Shown here: positions 15,666 to 25,941 of the stretch, piece after piece
Numbering within the stretch: the stretch's first letter is position 1
Layout of the letters: each line of letters opens with the position of its first letter
Source: Kocuria rosea
GTDB taxonomy: Bacteria > Actinomycetota > Actinomycetes > Actinomycetales > Micrococcaceae
Direction: 5' to 3'
DNA length: 64,000 bases
Assembly (NCBI RefSeq): GCF_006094695.1
Contig: NZ_CP035103.1
Location: 1,488,001 to 1,552,000 of the forward strand
Translations under genes and position numbers: made by a program
The notes under the pieces: generated by a model
What the model was told of the DNA's origin: nothing
The model's database searches: none
Seen by the model: the letters and a program-made list of their open reading frames with translations, nothing else

Positions 15666-16334
15666 ATGAACGAGCAGAACCAGCAGGGGGCCGCCCCCCA
15701 GCGCACCGAGCCGCCCGTCGACGTCGAGACCGAGTCCCCCGAGGACCGGAAGGCGCGCTTCGAGCAGGACGCCATGGTGTACGTGGACCAGCTCTACGCC
15801 GCCGCCCTGCGCATGGCTCGCAACCCGGCCGACGCCGAGGACCTCGTGCAGGAGGCCTACACGAAGGCGTTCTCCGCGTTCCACCAGTACAAGCCCGGCA
15901 CGAACCTCAAGGCGTGGCTGTACCGCATCCTCACGAACACGTACATCAACCTCTACCGCAAGCGGCAGCGCGAGCCGCTGCAGGCGAACACCGACACCGT
16001 CGAGGACTGGCAGCTGCACCGCGCCGAGTCCCACACGTCCTCGGGGCTGCGCTCCGCGGAGGTGGAGGCGCTGGACCACCTGCCGGACAGCGACGTCAAG
16101 CGCGCCCTGCAGGAGCTGCCCGAGGAGTTCCGGCTGGCGGTGTACTTCTCCGACGTGGAGGGCTTCGCCTACAAGGAGATCTCCGAGATCATGGACACGC
16201 CGATCGGGACGGTGATGTCCCGCCTGCACCGCGGGCGGAAGCTGCTGCGCGAGAAGCTCGCCGACTACGCCGCCGAGCGCGGCTTCGACACGTCCAGGGT
16301 GACCGGCGACAAGAAGAAGGAAAAGGACAAGTAG
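15666..16334 (+). CDS. sigH: ECF sigma factor of the SigH/SigR redox family
   Basis: 222 residues from ATG 15666 (GTG 15663 is also possible). Region 2 (about 35-105) contains [27 protein letters not shown] and the promoter-melting [25 protein letters not shown] block; region 4 (about 145-205) contains the helix-turn-helix [28 protein letters not shown]. These are near-identical to mycobacterial SigH. The gene for the anti-sigma factor RsrA starts 2 nt after its stop. The sigma factor is released on thiol oxidation and drives thioredoxin, mycothiol and protein-quality genes. The reading frame stays open for 52 codons upstream (to 15510), which matters for a possible longer isoform. Confidence 0.95.
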   Translation: MNEQNQQGAAPQRTEPPVDVETESPEDRKARFEQDAMVYVDQLYAAALRMARNPADAEDLVQEAYTKAFSAFHQYKPGTNLKAWLYRILTNTYINLYRKRQREPLQANTDTVEDWQLHRAESHTSSGLRSAEVEALDHLPDSDVKRALQELPEEFRLAVYFSDVEGFAYKEISEIMDTPIGTVMSRLHRGRKLLREKLADYAAERGFDTSRVTGDKKKEKDK

Positions 16335-16336
16335 AC

Positions 16337-16603
16337 ATGGCCGACTGCGAGAGCCTCGGATGCTGCACGGACGAGAGGATCCGCCTGATCTACGAGTACC
16401 TCGACGGGGTGCTCCCGGCGGACGACCTCGACGAGATCCACGGCCACCTCCTCGAGTGCCCGGAGTGCGCCCGCGAGTACGACCTGGAGTGCGTGATCCG
16501 CTCCGTGGTCCGGCGGTCCTGCGCGGAGACCGCGCCCGCCGACCTGCGGGTCTCGATCCTCGCCCGGCTGCACGGCGCGCGCCAGGACCCGCCCGCCGCC
16601 TGA
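16337..16603 (+). CDS. rsrA: mycothiol-system zinc anti-sigma factor RsrA/RshA
   Basis: 88 residues, ATG 16337 with AAGGAAAAGGAC upstream. The zinc anti-sigma motif HxxxCxxC is His37-Leu-Leu-Glu-Cys41-Pro-Glu-Cys44, the same numbering as Streptomyces RsrA, and Cys4, Cys9 and Cys10 provide the N-terminal ligand or disulphide partner (Cys11 in Streptomyces). Oxidation forms a disulphide, expels zinc and frees the sigma factor. It is co-transcribed with sigH (2-nt gap). The C-terminal 20 residues form a short helix. Confidence 0.94.
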   Translation: MADCESLGCCTDERIRLIYEYLDGVLPADDLDEIHGHLLECPECAREYDLECVIRSVVRRSCAETAPADLRVSILARLHGARQDPPAA

Positions 16604-16645
16604 GCGCGGCGCCCCGGCTCCCGCACGGCAGGACCTCCGGGCACA

Positions 16646-16687
16646 CGGAAGGGCCCCGGACCGCGTCAGCGGTCCGGGGCCCTTCCG
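16646..16687. terminator. 19-bp hairpin between rsrA and bL37
   Basis: Perfect 19-bp stem (16646-16664/16669-16687), GTCA loop, between converging genes; bidirectional terminator without T-run. Confidence 0.75.
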
Positions 16688-16717
16688 TCACGGCGTCGCC
16701 GGGGTCCGGGAAGGACC

Positions 16718-16792
16718 TCAGGCGTTGGGGCGCTTGCCGTGGTTGGCGCCGCCCTTGCGGCGGTCCTTGCGCTTGCGTCCGCGCTTGCTCAT
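16718..16792 (-). CDS. 50S ribosomal protein bL37
   Basis: Only 24 residues (MSKRGRKRKDRRKGGANHGK then RPNA), ATG at 16792 with an ideal AGGAGG eight nt upstream. It matches the tiny basic bL37 protein discovered in the mycobacterial 50S subunit, which has the same length and the same NHGKRPNA ending. It sits in the 23S rRNA core of actinobacterial ribosomes. The upstream 136 nt contain no other gene and probably its promoter (GAGAAT at 16906-16901 on the reverse strand). It is easily missed by gene callers. Confidence 0.93.
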   Translation of the reverse strand: MSKRGRKRKDRRKGGANHGKRPNA

Positions 16793-16928
16793 GCGAGCCT
16801 CCTGTCTGTCCGCGGTCGCCCGCGGTGGATCGTGGGTGTCGGCGTCCGTTCCCGCGTGGTCTGGTGATGTCAGCGGCGGCCGGACGAGGCACTGCCCGCC
16901 ATTCTCTCACACGCGGGACGGGCGGGGC

Positions 16929-17528
16929 TCACCGGGGCTCGGGCAGGTCCAGCCAGTCGTACCAGCCGCGGTGCAGCACGAGCCACGCCATCAGCCCGTA
17001 GCCGGCCTGGCCGGGGTGTCCGTGGTTGGCCGCGAGGTCCTTGCGCCACTGCTCGTGGTGCTGCAGCGGGTTGAACGTGTCCACGTAGACGTGGTTGCGC
17101 CGGGTCGTGACGTCCGCGTAGGCGGCCGAGAGGTCCGCGATCCGGCGGTTGCGCTCGGCGTCCATCGTGGGCGGGGGGCCGACCACGAGGACCCGCACGT
17201 TGTGCTGGGAGGCGGTGTCGATGATGTTGGCCATGTTCAGCCGGGAGCGCGCGCTCGTGATGGACAGGTCGATGTCCAGGGTGGAGGGCGCGATGACCAG
17301 GCGGTTGTCGTGGCCGGGGGAGAAGCGGCGGGCCGCCTCCTCGAACCAGCGCTCGTTGAGCGACTCGCTGCCCTCGCCGGGCGCCGCCAGGTTGTAGGCG
17401 GACACGGGGGCCACGTGGTGCGGGGTCCGGGCCATGACCCGCCCGAACCAGCCGAGGCCCCGGGGGTCGCCCTCGCCGGCCAGCAGCTCGTCACCGACTG
17501 CGACAATTCTGATCCTTCGTTGCTCCAC
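16929..17528 (-). CDS. SGNH/GDSL-hydrolase-like protein with Glu in place of the nucleophilic Ser
   Basis: 199 residues from GTG 17528, preceded by AGAAAG. The fold signature is clear: block I RIVAVGDELLAGEGDPRGLGW (residues about 6-26), an Asn-containing block (YNLAAPGEGS), a VLVVGPPPTMD block III and NHGHPGQAGYGLMAW block V with its His. In classic GDSL esterases block I is GDS(L), Ser being the nucleophile; here it is GDE(L), so the usual catalytic Ser is missing. It may act differently, bind a ligand only, or use another nucleophile. It lies between kgd and bL37 on the same strand, separated by terminators. Confidence 0.75.
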   Translation of the reverse strand: MEQRRIRIVAVGDELLAGEGDPRGLGWFGRVMARTPHHVAPVSAYNLAAPGEGSESLNERWFEEAARRFSPGHDNRLVIAPSTLDIDLSITSARSRLNMANIIDTASQHNVRVLVVGPPPTMDAERNRRIADLSAAYADVTTRRNHVYVDTFNPLQHHEQWRKDLAANHGHPGQAGYGLMAWLVLHRGWYDWLDLPEPR

Positions 17529-17571
17529 GTCGTTCTTTCTGGTCGGGGGTGCGGGATGTCGGGGGGACGAG

Positions 17572-17603
17572 CGGCGCCGGCCCGTGGGCACGGGCCGGCG
17601 CCG
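17572..17603 (-). terminator. second hairpin downstream of kgd
   Basis: 15-bp stem (17572-17586/17589-17603) about 60 nt after the kgd stop and upstream of the SGNH gene. Confidence 0.6.
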
Positions 17604-17620
17604 GACTCGCTGGGGACGTG

Positions 17621-17653
17621 CGGGAGGGCAGGGGCACGGGCCCCGCCCTCCCG
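17621..17653 (-). terminator. first hairpin downstream of kgd
   Basis: 8-bp outer stem (17621-17628/17646-17653) plus inner GGGGC/GCCCC pairing (17631-17635/17640-17644), starting 9 nt after the kgd stop. Confidence 0.6.
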
Positions 17654-17661
17654 GGACGGGC

Positions 17662-20600
17662 TCAGTCGCGCTCGAAGGCCGTCTGCACCAGGGTCTCGAG
17701 CTCGGCCGCGTGGCGCTTGGCCGAGCCGTTGGCCGGGGACGCGGACGCGGGGCGGGAGGCGAGCCGGACCGGCCGGTCGAGCTGCGGCAGGAGGTTGACC
17801 GCCATGAACGGCCAGGCGCCCTGGTTGGCGGGCTCGTCCTGCGCCCACGTGAGGCGGGCCTCGGGGTACTTGCCGAGCTCCTCCCGGATCTCCGCGAGGG
17901 GCAGCGGGTACAGCTGCTCCACGCGCACGATCGCCGTCCTCCGGTCCTTGCGCTCCTCGCGGGCCGCGGCGAGGTCGTAGTAGAGCCGGCCGGAGACCAG
18001 CACCACGTCGGTGACCTCGGCGGCCTCGAGCCCCGCCTGGTCGCCGATCACCGGGCGGAACGCGCCGGAGGTGAACTCCTCGATCGGGGAGGCCGCCGCC
18101 TTGAGGCGCAGCAGCTGCTTCGGCGTGGCCACCACCAGCGGCTTGCGCGGGCGGCTGTAGGCCTGCCGGCGCAGCAGGTGGAAGTGGTTCGACGGCGTCG
18201 AGGGGTTGGCCACGACCATGTTCTTCTCGGCGCACAGCGTCAGGAAGCGCTCGATCCGGGCCGAGGAGTGGTCCGGGCCCTGCCCCTCGAAGCCGTGCGG
18301 CAGGAGCATGACCAGCGACGAGCGCTGGCCCCACTTCTGCTCCGCGGAGGAGACGAACTCGTCCAGGATGATCTGGGCGCCGTTGACGAAGTCGCCGAAC
18401 TGCGCCTCCCACACGGTCAGGGCGTCCGGGCGCTCCACGGAGTAGCCGTACTCGAAGCCCAGCACGCCGTACTCGGACAGCAGCGAGTTGTAGATCGCCA
18501 GCTGAGCCTGGTTCCCGGAGAGGTGGTTGAGCGGGGTCCACTCCGCGCCGGTGCCGGAGTCGTAGAACACGGCGTGGCGCTGAGTGAACGTGCCGCGCCG
18601 GACGTCCTGGCCGCTCATCCGGACCGGGATGCCCTCCATCATGAGGGAGCCGAAGGCCATGAGCTCGCCCATGCCCCAGTCCACGCCGCCCTCGCGGGTC
18701 ATCGCCTCGCGGCGCTCGAGGAGCTTGCGCAGCTTCTTGTGCACGGCGAAGTCCTCGGGGACCTCCACGTGCACCGCGCCGATCCGCTGGGCGGCCTCGG
18801 TCGAGATGGCCGTGGTGCGGGGGATCGAGACCCCGGAGTCCGCCTGCTGGGCGGAGGGCCGCTCGATGTTCGAGATCGCGGCGGAGTCCCCGGTGACCAG
18901 CGGGATGGAGGACGTCTGCGCCTCGTGCGTCTCGGCGAAGACCCGCTCCAGGCGCTCCTGGTAGTCCTTCAGCGCCCGGTCGGCCTCCTCCTGGGTGATG
19001 TCGCCGCGGCCCACGAGGTTCTCGGTGTAGATCTTGCGGGTCGAGCGCTTCTCCTCGATGAGGTTGTACATCAGCGGCTGGGTCATCGAGGGGTCGTCGC
19101 CCTCGTTGTGGCCGCGGCGCCGGTAGCACACGAGGTCGATGATGACGTCCTTGTGGAACGTCTGCCGGTACGCGAACGCCATCTGGCCCACGTGCGTGAC
19201 GGCCTCGGGGTCGTCGGCGTTGACGTGGAAGATCGGCGCCTGGAGTCCCTTGGCGATGTCCGTCGCGTAGGTGGTGGACCGGGCCGCGGCGGGCGCGGTG
19301 GTGAAGCCCACCTGGTTGTTCACGACCACGTGGACGGTGCCGCCCACGGTGTAGCCGGGCAGCAGCGCCATCTGCAGGACCTCGGCCACCACGCCCTGGC
19401 CCGCGAAGGCCGCGTCGCCGTGCACCTGGATCGGCAGCACCGGGAACGTCCCGTCGCCCTCGGGCCCGGCGCCCAGGACGTCCGTCTTGGCCCGGGCGAT
19501 GCCCTCGATGACCGGGTCGGCGGCCTCGAGGTGGGACGGGTTCGCGGCGAGGTAGACCTGGGTCTCGTTGCCGTTGTCGGAGGTGAAGGAGCCCTCCGTG
19601 CCGAGGTGGTACTTCACGTCGCCGGAGCCCTCGGTGGTGCGCGGGTCCTGGCTGCCCTCGAACTCGCGGAAGACCTGGGCGTAGGACTTGCCGGCGATGT
19701 TGGTGAGCACGTTGAGCCGGCCGCGGTGGGCCATGGCGATGCCGACGCCCGCGAGCCCGGCGTCGGCGGCGTCGGAGATGATCTCGTCCAGCAGCGGGAT
19801 CAGGGACTCGCCGCCCTCGAGGGAGAAGCGCTTCTGGCCCACGTACTTGGTCTGCAGGAACGTCTCGAACGCCTCGGCGGCGTTGAGCCGGCCCAGGATG
19901 CGGAACTGCTCCTCGCGGCTGGGCTTCTGGTAGCCGTGCTCGAGCTGGTCCTGGAACCACTCGCGCTCCTCCGGCTCCTGCAGGTGCATGTACTCCACGC
20001 CGAGGGTGCGGCAGTAGGCGTCCCGCAGCCGGCCCAGGATGGTGCGCAGGCTGAGCACGTCCGCGCCGCCGAAGCCGCCGGTGGGCCACTCGCGCTCCAG
20101 GTCCCACAGGGACAGCCCGTAGGTGCGGATGTCGAGGTCCGGGTGCTTGCGCATCACGTACTCGAGCGGGTTGGTGTCCGCCATGAGGTGGCCGCGGACC
20201 CGGTACGCGTGGATGAGCTGCTGGATCCGGGCGACCTTGTTGACCTGGATCTCCGGGTTGACCTGGTTGTCCACGGCCCAGCGCACGGGCTCGTAGGGGA
20301 TCCGCAGGGCCTCGAAGATCTCGTCGTAGAAGTCGTCCCCGCCCAGCAGGTAGGACTCGATGAGGCGCAGGAACTCGCCGGAGCCCGCGCCCTGGATGAC
20401 GCGGTGGTCGTAGGTCGAGGTCAGGGTGATGATCTTCGAGACCGCGTGCCGCGCGATGGTCTTGGGGGAGGAGCCCCGGTACTCGGCGGGGTGGTCGAGC
20501 GCGCCCACGCCGACGATGCACGCCTGGCCCTTGGACAGCCGCGGCACGGAGTGCACGGTGCCGATGCCGCCCGGGTTGGTCAGGGACACCGTGGTGCCCT

Positions 20601-21504
20601 GGTAGTCCTCCATGGTCAGCTCGTTGGCGCGCGCGCGGCGGACGACGTCCTCGTACGCGTTCCAGAACTGCATGAAGGACATGGCCTCGGCGCCCTTGAT
20701 GTTCGGCACCACGAGGTTGCGGGAGCCGTCCTTGTTCGGGATGTCGATGGCGATGCCGAAGTTGACGTGGGCGGGGTGCACCGCCACGGGCTTGCCGTCC
20801 TGCTCGTCGTAGACGACGTTCTGGGAGGGGTAGTTGGCCAGCGCCTTGATCACGGCGTAGCCGATCAGGTGCGTGAAGGACACCTTGCCGCCGCGGTTGC
20901 GGGAGAGGTGGCTATTGATCACGATCCGGTTGTCGATCAGCAGCTTCGCCGGGACGGCGCGGACCGTGGTGGCGGTGGGGACGGTGAGGGACGCGTCCAT
21001 GTTGGCGGCCACGGCCTTCGCCGGCCCGCGCAGCTTGACGACCTTGTCCTCGGCCGGCGCGTCGTGGTTGGGGGCCGTGGCGCGGGCGCGGGCGGGCTGG
21101 GCCGGGATGGGCCTCTTGGCGTCGGAGGCCTCGGTCTCACCCTGGTCGGTCTCGGGCCGGCCCTCGGCCTTGGCACCGGACCTGGTGGGCGCGGGCGCCG
21201 TGGCGGGCTTCGCGGCCGGGGCGGGGGAGGTGCGGGCGGCGGTGCGCTGGGCGGCGGGCGGCTGGGGGGCGGCGGCCTTGGGCTGCGCGGGGGCGGCCGC
21301 CGGGGCCGCCTTCGGCGCCGGGGCCTTCGCGGCGCCCGACGGCTCCGGGGCGGTGCTGCTGTCCGCGCTCATCGACTCGAAGATCGGCCACCACTTCTCG
21401 TCCACCGAGTTCTTGTCCGTCCGGTACTTCTCGAACAGTTCGTCGACGAGCCACTCGTTACCTGCGAATTCTTCAGGGATGGGGTGCTGTGGCTGATGTG
21501 GCAC
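17662..21504 (-). CDS. kgd: multifunctional 2-oxoglutarate decarboxylase/dehydrogenase E1-E2 protein
   Basis: 1280 residues from GTG 21504. Order of parts: E1 N-terminal tether (1-48, NEWLVDELFEKYRTDKNSVDEKWWPIFES), Ala/Pro-rich linker (50-150), an E2-type acyltransferase core (about 155-385) with catalytic His367 in STYDHRVIQG, then the ThDP-dependent E1 (about 400-1275) with MAHRGRLNVL, HGDAAFAGQG (ThDP/Mg) and HNEGDDP motifs. This E1-E2 fusion is specific to Actinomycetota; it runs the 2-oxoglutarate step of the TCA cycle with a shared E3 and is normally controlled by acetyl-CoA and the FHA protein GarA. The linker replaces the lipoyl domain. Length is normal (mycobacterial form 1231). Confidence 0.96.
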   Translation of the reverse strand: MPHQPQHPIPEEFAGNEWLVDELFEKYRTDKNSVDEKWWPIFESMSADSSTAPEPSGAAKAPAPKAAPAAAPAQPKAAAPQPPAAQRTAARTSPAPAAKPATAPAPTRSGAKAEGRPETDQGETEASDAKRPIPAQPARARATAPNHDAPAEDKVVKLRGPAKAVAANMDASLTVPTATTVRAVPAKLLIDNRIVINSHLSRNRGGKVSFTHLIGYAVIKALANYPSQNVVYDEQDGKPVAVHPAHVNFGIAIDIPNKDGSRNLVVPNIKGAEAMSFMQFWNAYEDVVRRARANELTMEDYQGTTVSLTNPGGIGTVHSVPRLSKGQACIVGVGALDHPAEYRGSSPKTIARHAVSKIITLTSTYDHRVIQGAGSGEFLRLIESYLLGGDDFYDEIFEALRIPYEPVRWAVDNQVNPEIQVNKVARIQQLIHAYRVRGHLMADTNPLEYVMRKHPDLDIRTYGLSLWDLEREWPTGGFGGADVLSLRTILGRLRDAYCRTLGVEYMHLQEPEEREWFQDQLEHGYQKPSREEQFRILGRLNAAEAFETFLQTKYVGQKRFSLEGGESLIPLLDEIISDAADAGLAGVGIAMAHRGRLNVLTNIAGKSYAQVFREFEGSQDPRTTEGSGDVKYHLGTEGSFTSDNGNETQVYLAANPSHLEAADPVIEGIARAKTDVLGAGPEGDGTFPVLPIQVHGDAAFAGQGVVAEVLQMALLPGYTVGGTVHVVVNNQVGFTTAPAAARSTTYATDIAKGLQAPIFHVNADDPEAVTHVGQMAFAYRQTFHKDVIIDLVCYRRRGHNEGDDPSMTQPLMYNLIEEKRSTRKIYTENLVGRGDITQEEADRALKDYQERLERVFAETHEAQTSSIPLVTGDSAAISNIERPSAQQADSGVSIPRTTAISTEAAQRIGAVHVEVPEDFAVHKKLRKLLERREAMTREGGVDWGMGELMAFGSLMMEGIPVRMSGQDVRRGTFTQRHAVFYDSGTGAEWTPLNHLSGNQAQLAIYNSLLSEYGVLGFEYGYSVERPDALTVWEAQFGDFVNGAQIILDEFVSSAEQKWGQRSSLVMLLPHGFEGQGPDHSSARIERFLTLCAEKNMVVANPSTPSNHFHLLRRQAYSRPRKPLVVATPKQLLRLKAAASPIEEFTSGAFRPVIGDQAGLEAAEVTDVVLVSGRLYYDLAAAREERKDRRTAIVRVEQLYPLPLAEIREELGKYPEARLTWAQDEPANQGAWPFMAVNLLPQLDRPVRLASRPASASPANGSAKRHAAELETLVQTAFERD

Positions 21505-21721
21505 GGGGAATACGCCTCTTCCATGGTTGATCGCGTGGAGGCCGTCTGCCCGGTCTCCACAGTGTCGGTCCCGGCAGCGTCCGGACCCGCCGCCGGTGTT
21601 CCTCGCCGGCCGTCTCCCGTGACAGCCGGCGGCGTCCGCCTCCGGAACCTGCCGGACGGTCGTCGACCGGGCGCGGCCGTACCTCCGGCGAGTCTAGTGA
21701 TCCGCGCGGCGGCATGGCTAG

Positions 21722-23233
<1,512 letters not shown>

Positions 23234-23260
23234 ACCGGCGCCGGAGGGCTCCCGCTCCGG

Positions 23261-23266
23261 TACCCT
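23261..23266 (+). promoter_or_regulatory. -10 box for short ORF upstream of the CNNM-family gene
   Basis: TACCCT ends 9 nt before ATG 23276, consistent with a (near-)leaderless start. Confidence 0.35.
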
Positions 23267-23275
23267 GGAGCTCTC

Positions 23276-23428
23276 ATGGACTCGTTCAGTAGTTGCCGGC
23301 CCGGCCGCGGCGCCCCCCGCCGCGGCCCCCGAGCCGGCTCGCCCACCGTCCCCCGCTCCGCCCCCGGCCGCCCGGCCGCCGACCGCCCCGTCCCCGCCCG
23401 GCGGGCCGCCGCGGGAGGCCGCTCCTGA
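23276..23428 (+). CDS. possible 50-residue leader peptide
   Basis: An ORF of 50 codons from ATG 23276, rich in Arg, Pro, Gly and Ala, with no recognisable family. Its TGA (23426-23428) overlaps the ATG of the following membrane protein gene (TGATG), and a TACCCT box sits 9 nt before its start. It could be a leader translated to deliver ribosomes to the next gene, or an accidental open frame in GC-rich DNA. The codons are compatible with either reading. Confidence 0.35.
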   Translation: MDSFSSCRPGRGAPRRGPRAGSPTVPRSAPGRPAADRPVPARRAAAGGRS

Positions 23429-24789
23429 TGGAATGGCTGCTCCTGGCGGCGGGCCTGCTCCTCATCCTCGGCACGGGCTTCTTCGTGGCCGTGGAGTTCT
23501 CCCTCGTGGCCCTCGACCAGACCACGGTGCGCCGGGCGATCGCAGAGGGCGACCGCGCGGCGGAACCGCTGCTGAAGTGCCTCAAGTCTCTGTCCACGCA
23601 GCTCTCCAGCTGCCAGCTGGGGATCACACTGACCACACTTCTCACCGGCTACACCCTGGACCTGGCGCTCCAGTCCTTCCTGCGGGAACCGATCGCCGAG
23701 CTCACCGGTCTGTCCGTGGCGGCCGCCGGGGGAGCGACCCTGGCACTGTCGATGCTCATCTCCACGCTGCTGTCCATGCTGCTGGGCGAGCTCGTGCCCA
23801 AGAACTGGGCCATCGCGGAGGCGTTCCGGGTGGGGCGGCTGGTCGCCCGTCCCCAGCTCGTGTTCACCGCGGTGTTCAAGCCGTTCGTCGTCACCCTCAA
23901 CGGCGTGGCCAACCGGGTCCTGCACCTGTTCGGGATGGAGGCCAAGGAGGAGCTCTCGGGCGCGCGCTCGCCGGAGGAGCTGTCCTCGATGGTCCGCCGC
24001 TCCGCGAAGATGGGCACCCTGGACGCCGGCACCGCCGCGTTCGTCGCGAAGACCCTCACCTTCGCCGAGCGCACGGCCGCGGACGTCATGACGCCCCGGA
24101 TCCGCGTGCAGATGCTCGACTCCCACGAGTCCGTCGGGGACGTCGTGGCCGTCGCCTCCCGCACCGGGCACTCCCGGTTCCCCGTGATGGACGACTCCCC
24201 GGACGACGTCCGCGGGGTGGTCCACGTCAAGAAGGCCGTGGCCGTGCCGTCGGAGCGCCGCGCCGCCCTCGAGTGCGGGGCGATCATGGAGGACGTCCTG
24301 CGCGTGCCCGAGACCGTCCACCTCGACTCCCTGCTCGTGCAGCTGCGCTCCGGCGGGCTCCAGATGGCCGTCGTCGTCGACGAGTGGGGCGGCACCGCCG
24401 GCGTCGTGACCCTCGAGGACCTCGTGGAGGAGGTGGTCGGGGAGGTCTCCGACGAGCACGACCGGCTCAGCCTCGGCGCCCTGCAGTCCGCGGCGGGCGA
24501 GTGGTACTTCCCCGGGCTGATGCGCCCCGACGAGGTCTCCGAGCAGATCACCGAGCTCGACATCGAGGACGGTCCCGCCTACGAGACCATGGGCGGGTTC
24601 ATGATGGACCGGCTCGGGCAGGTCCCGAAGCCCGGGGACGTGGTCCCCGTCCAGGGCGGCGTGCTCGAGGTCGCCCGGATGGAGGGGCGCCGCGTGGACC
24701 GCATCCGGTTCGTCCCCGCACCGGCCGAGCCCGAGGACGCCCCCGCAGGGGCCCGCGAGAGCGGCGCCCGAGAGGAGGACGCACGATGA
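23428..24789 (+). CDS. CNNM/HlyC-CorC-family membrane transporter, long form
   Basis: 453 residues, ATG 23428, with GGGAGG nine nt upstream. Four-segment DUF21/CNNM membrane domain (1-200; start MEWLLLAAGLLLILGTGFFVAVEFSLVALDQ, then MLISTLLSMLLGELVPKNWAIAE), a CBS pair (about 215-335: ADVMTPRIRVQMLD and LQMAVVVDEWGGTAGVVTLEDLVEEVVGE) and the C-terminal CorC/HlyC domain (about 350-435, ending GGVLEVARMEGRRVDRIRFVP). Family members export or sense Mg2+/Co2+; 'hemolysin' is a historic name. Coupled to a paralogue (ATGA overlap), the usual pair in actinobacteria. Confidence 0.9.
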   Translation: MEWLLLAAGLLLILGTGFFVAVEFSLVALDQTTVRRAIAEGDRAAEPLLKCLKSLSTQLSSCQLGITLTTLLTGYTLDLALQSFLREPIAELTGLSVAAAGGATLALSMLISTLLSMLLGELVPKNWAIAEAFRVGRLVARPQLVFTAVFKPFVVTLNGVANRVLHLFGMEAKEELSGARSPEELSSMVRRSAKMGTLDAGTAAFVAKTLTFAERTAADVMTPRIRVQMLDSHESVGDVVAVASRTGHSRFPVMDDSPDDVRGVVHVKKAVAVPSERRAALECGAIMEDVLRVPETVHLDSLLVQLRSGGLQMAVVVDEWGGTAGVVTLEDLVEEVVGEVSDEHDRLSLGALQSAAGEWYFPGLMRPDEVSEQITELDIEDGPAYETMGGFMMDRLGQVPKPGDVVPVQGGVLEVARMEGRRVDRIRFVPAPAEPEDAPAGARESGAREEDAR

Positions 24790-25868
24790 GCGACTGGGCA
24801 GGCCTCGCGTGGCTCGTGGTGCTCCTGGCGGGCAACGCCTTCTTCGTGGGCGGCGAGTTCGCCGTCATGTCCGCGCGGCGCAGCCAGATCGAGCCGCTGG
24901 CCGAGGAGGGCAACAAGCGGGCCCGGACCGCGCTGTACGCGATGGAGCACGTGTCCCTCATGCTGGCCTGCTGCCAGCTGGGCATCACCGTGTGCTCGCT
25001 GCTGATCCTCAACATCTCCGAGCCGGCGCTGCACCACATCGTCTCCGGCCCGCTGGTCCACCTGGGCGTGCCGGCCGAGGTCGCCGACGTCAGCGGGTTC
25101 CTCACGGCCCTGCTCGTGGTCACCTTCCTGCACGTGGTGTTCGGCGAGATGGTGCCGAAGAACATGTCGGTGTCCGCCGCGGACCGCGCCGTGCTGCTGC
25201 TGGCGCCCCCGCTCGTGCTCGTCTCCCGCATGGTCAAGCCGGTGATCGCCACGCTGAACTGGACGGCGAACCACGTCCTGAAGCTCATGGGCATCGAGCC
25301 GAAGGACGAGGTGTCCTCGACCTTCACCCTGGACGAGCTCCAGTCCATCGTGGCGGAGTCCACGAAGGAGGGCACGGTGGCGGACCAGACGGGCCTGCTC
25401 TCCGGCGCGCTCGAGTTCTCGTCCAAGCGCACCGCCGACGTGATGGTGCCGCTGCACCAGCTCGTCACGCTGCCCGAGGACGCCTCCGCGGCGGACGTCG
25501 AGAAGGCGGTGGCCCGCACGGGCTTCTCCCGCTTCGCCCTCACGGAGGACGACGGCGAGCTCAACGGCTACCTGCACATCAAGGACGTGCTCTCGATCCC
25601 GGAGAGCCGCTACAACGAGCCGGTGCCGGTGACCCGGGTGCGCTCGCTGGCGAACCTGCGTCCCGGCATCGAGATCGACGACGCGCTGGCGGCGATGCAG
25701 CGCACGGGCTCGCACCTGGCGCGCGTGGTCGACGCCGGCGGGCAGACCCTGGGCGTGCTGTTCCTCGAGGACGTCATCGAGGAGCTGGTGGGCGAGATCC
25801 GGGACACCACCCAGGACCGGCGGCAGCGCCGCGGGGACCGGGTGGACACCTCGGAGCCGCCGCGCTGA
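24786..25868 (+). CDS. CNNM/HlyC-CorC-family membrane transporter, short form
   Basis: 360 residues, ATG 24786 overlapping the preceding stop. Same DUF21 membrane domain (GNAFFVGGEFAVMSARRSQIEPLAEEG ... FGEMVPKNMSVSAADRAVLL) and CBS pair (TADVMVPLHQLVTLPED ... QTLGVLFLEDVIEELVGEI), but it stops after the CBS pair and lacks the CorC/HlyC C-terminal domain, having only a basic tail. It likely pairs with the upstream long form as a hetero-oligomeric divalent-cation transporter; that pairing is inference from coupling. Confidence 0.9.
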   Translation: MSDWAGLAWLVVLLAGNAFFVGGEFAVMSARRSQIEPLAEEGNKRARTALYAMEHVSLMLACCQLGITVCSLLILNISEPALHHIVSGPLVHLGVPAEVADVSGFLTALLVVTFLHVVFGEMVPKNMSVSAADRAVLLLAPPLVLVSRMVKPVIATLNWTANHVLKLMGIEPKDEVSSTFTLDELQSIVAESTKEGTVADQTGLLSGALEFSSKRTADVMVPLHQLVTLPEDASAADVEKAVARTGFSRFALTEDDGELNGYLHIKDVLSIPESRYNEPVPVTRVRSLANLRPGIEIDDALAAMQRTGSHLARVVDAGGQTLGVLFLEDVIEELVGEIRDTTQDRRQRRGDRVDTSEPPR

Positions 25869-25872
25869 ACGG

Positions 25873-25913
25873 CCGGCGCCCGCCGCGGGGACTCCCGCGG
25901 CGGGCGGCGCCGG
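25873..25913. terminator. hairpin after the CNNM pair
   Basis: 9-bp stem (25881-25889/25894-25902) extended by an outer 8-bp stem after a 3-nt bulge (25873-25880/25906-25913), between converging genes. Confidence 0.6.
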
Positions 25914-25941
25914 GCGCCCGGTGCCGCGACCGGGCCCCGGC

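Noticed and set aside
17662..21504. Kgd as a novel E1-E2 gene fusion
   Set aside because: The fusion is the known actinobacterial 2-oxoglutarate decarboxylase/dehydrogenase.
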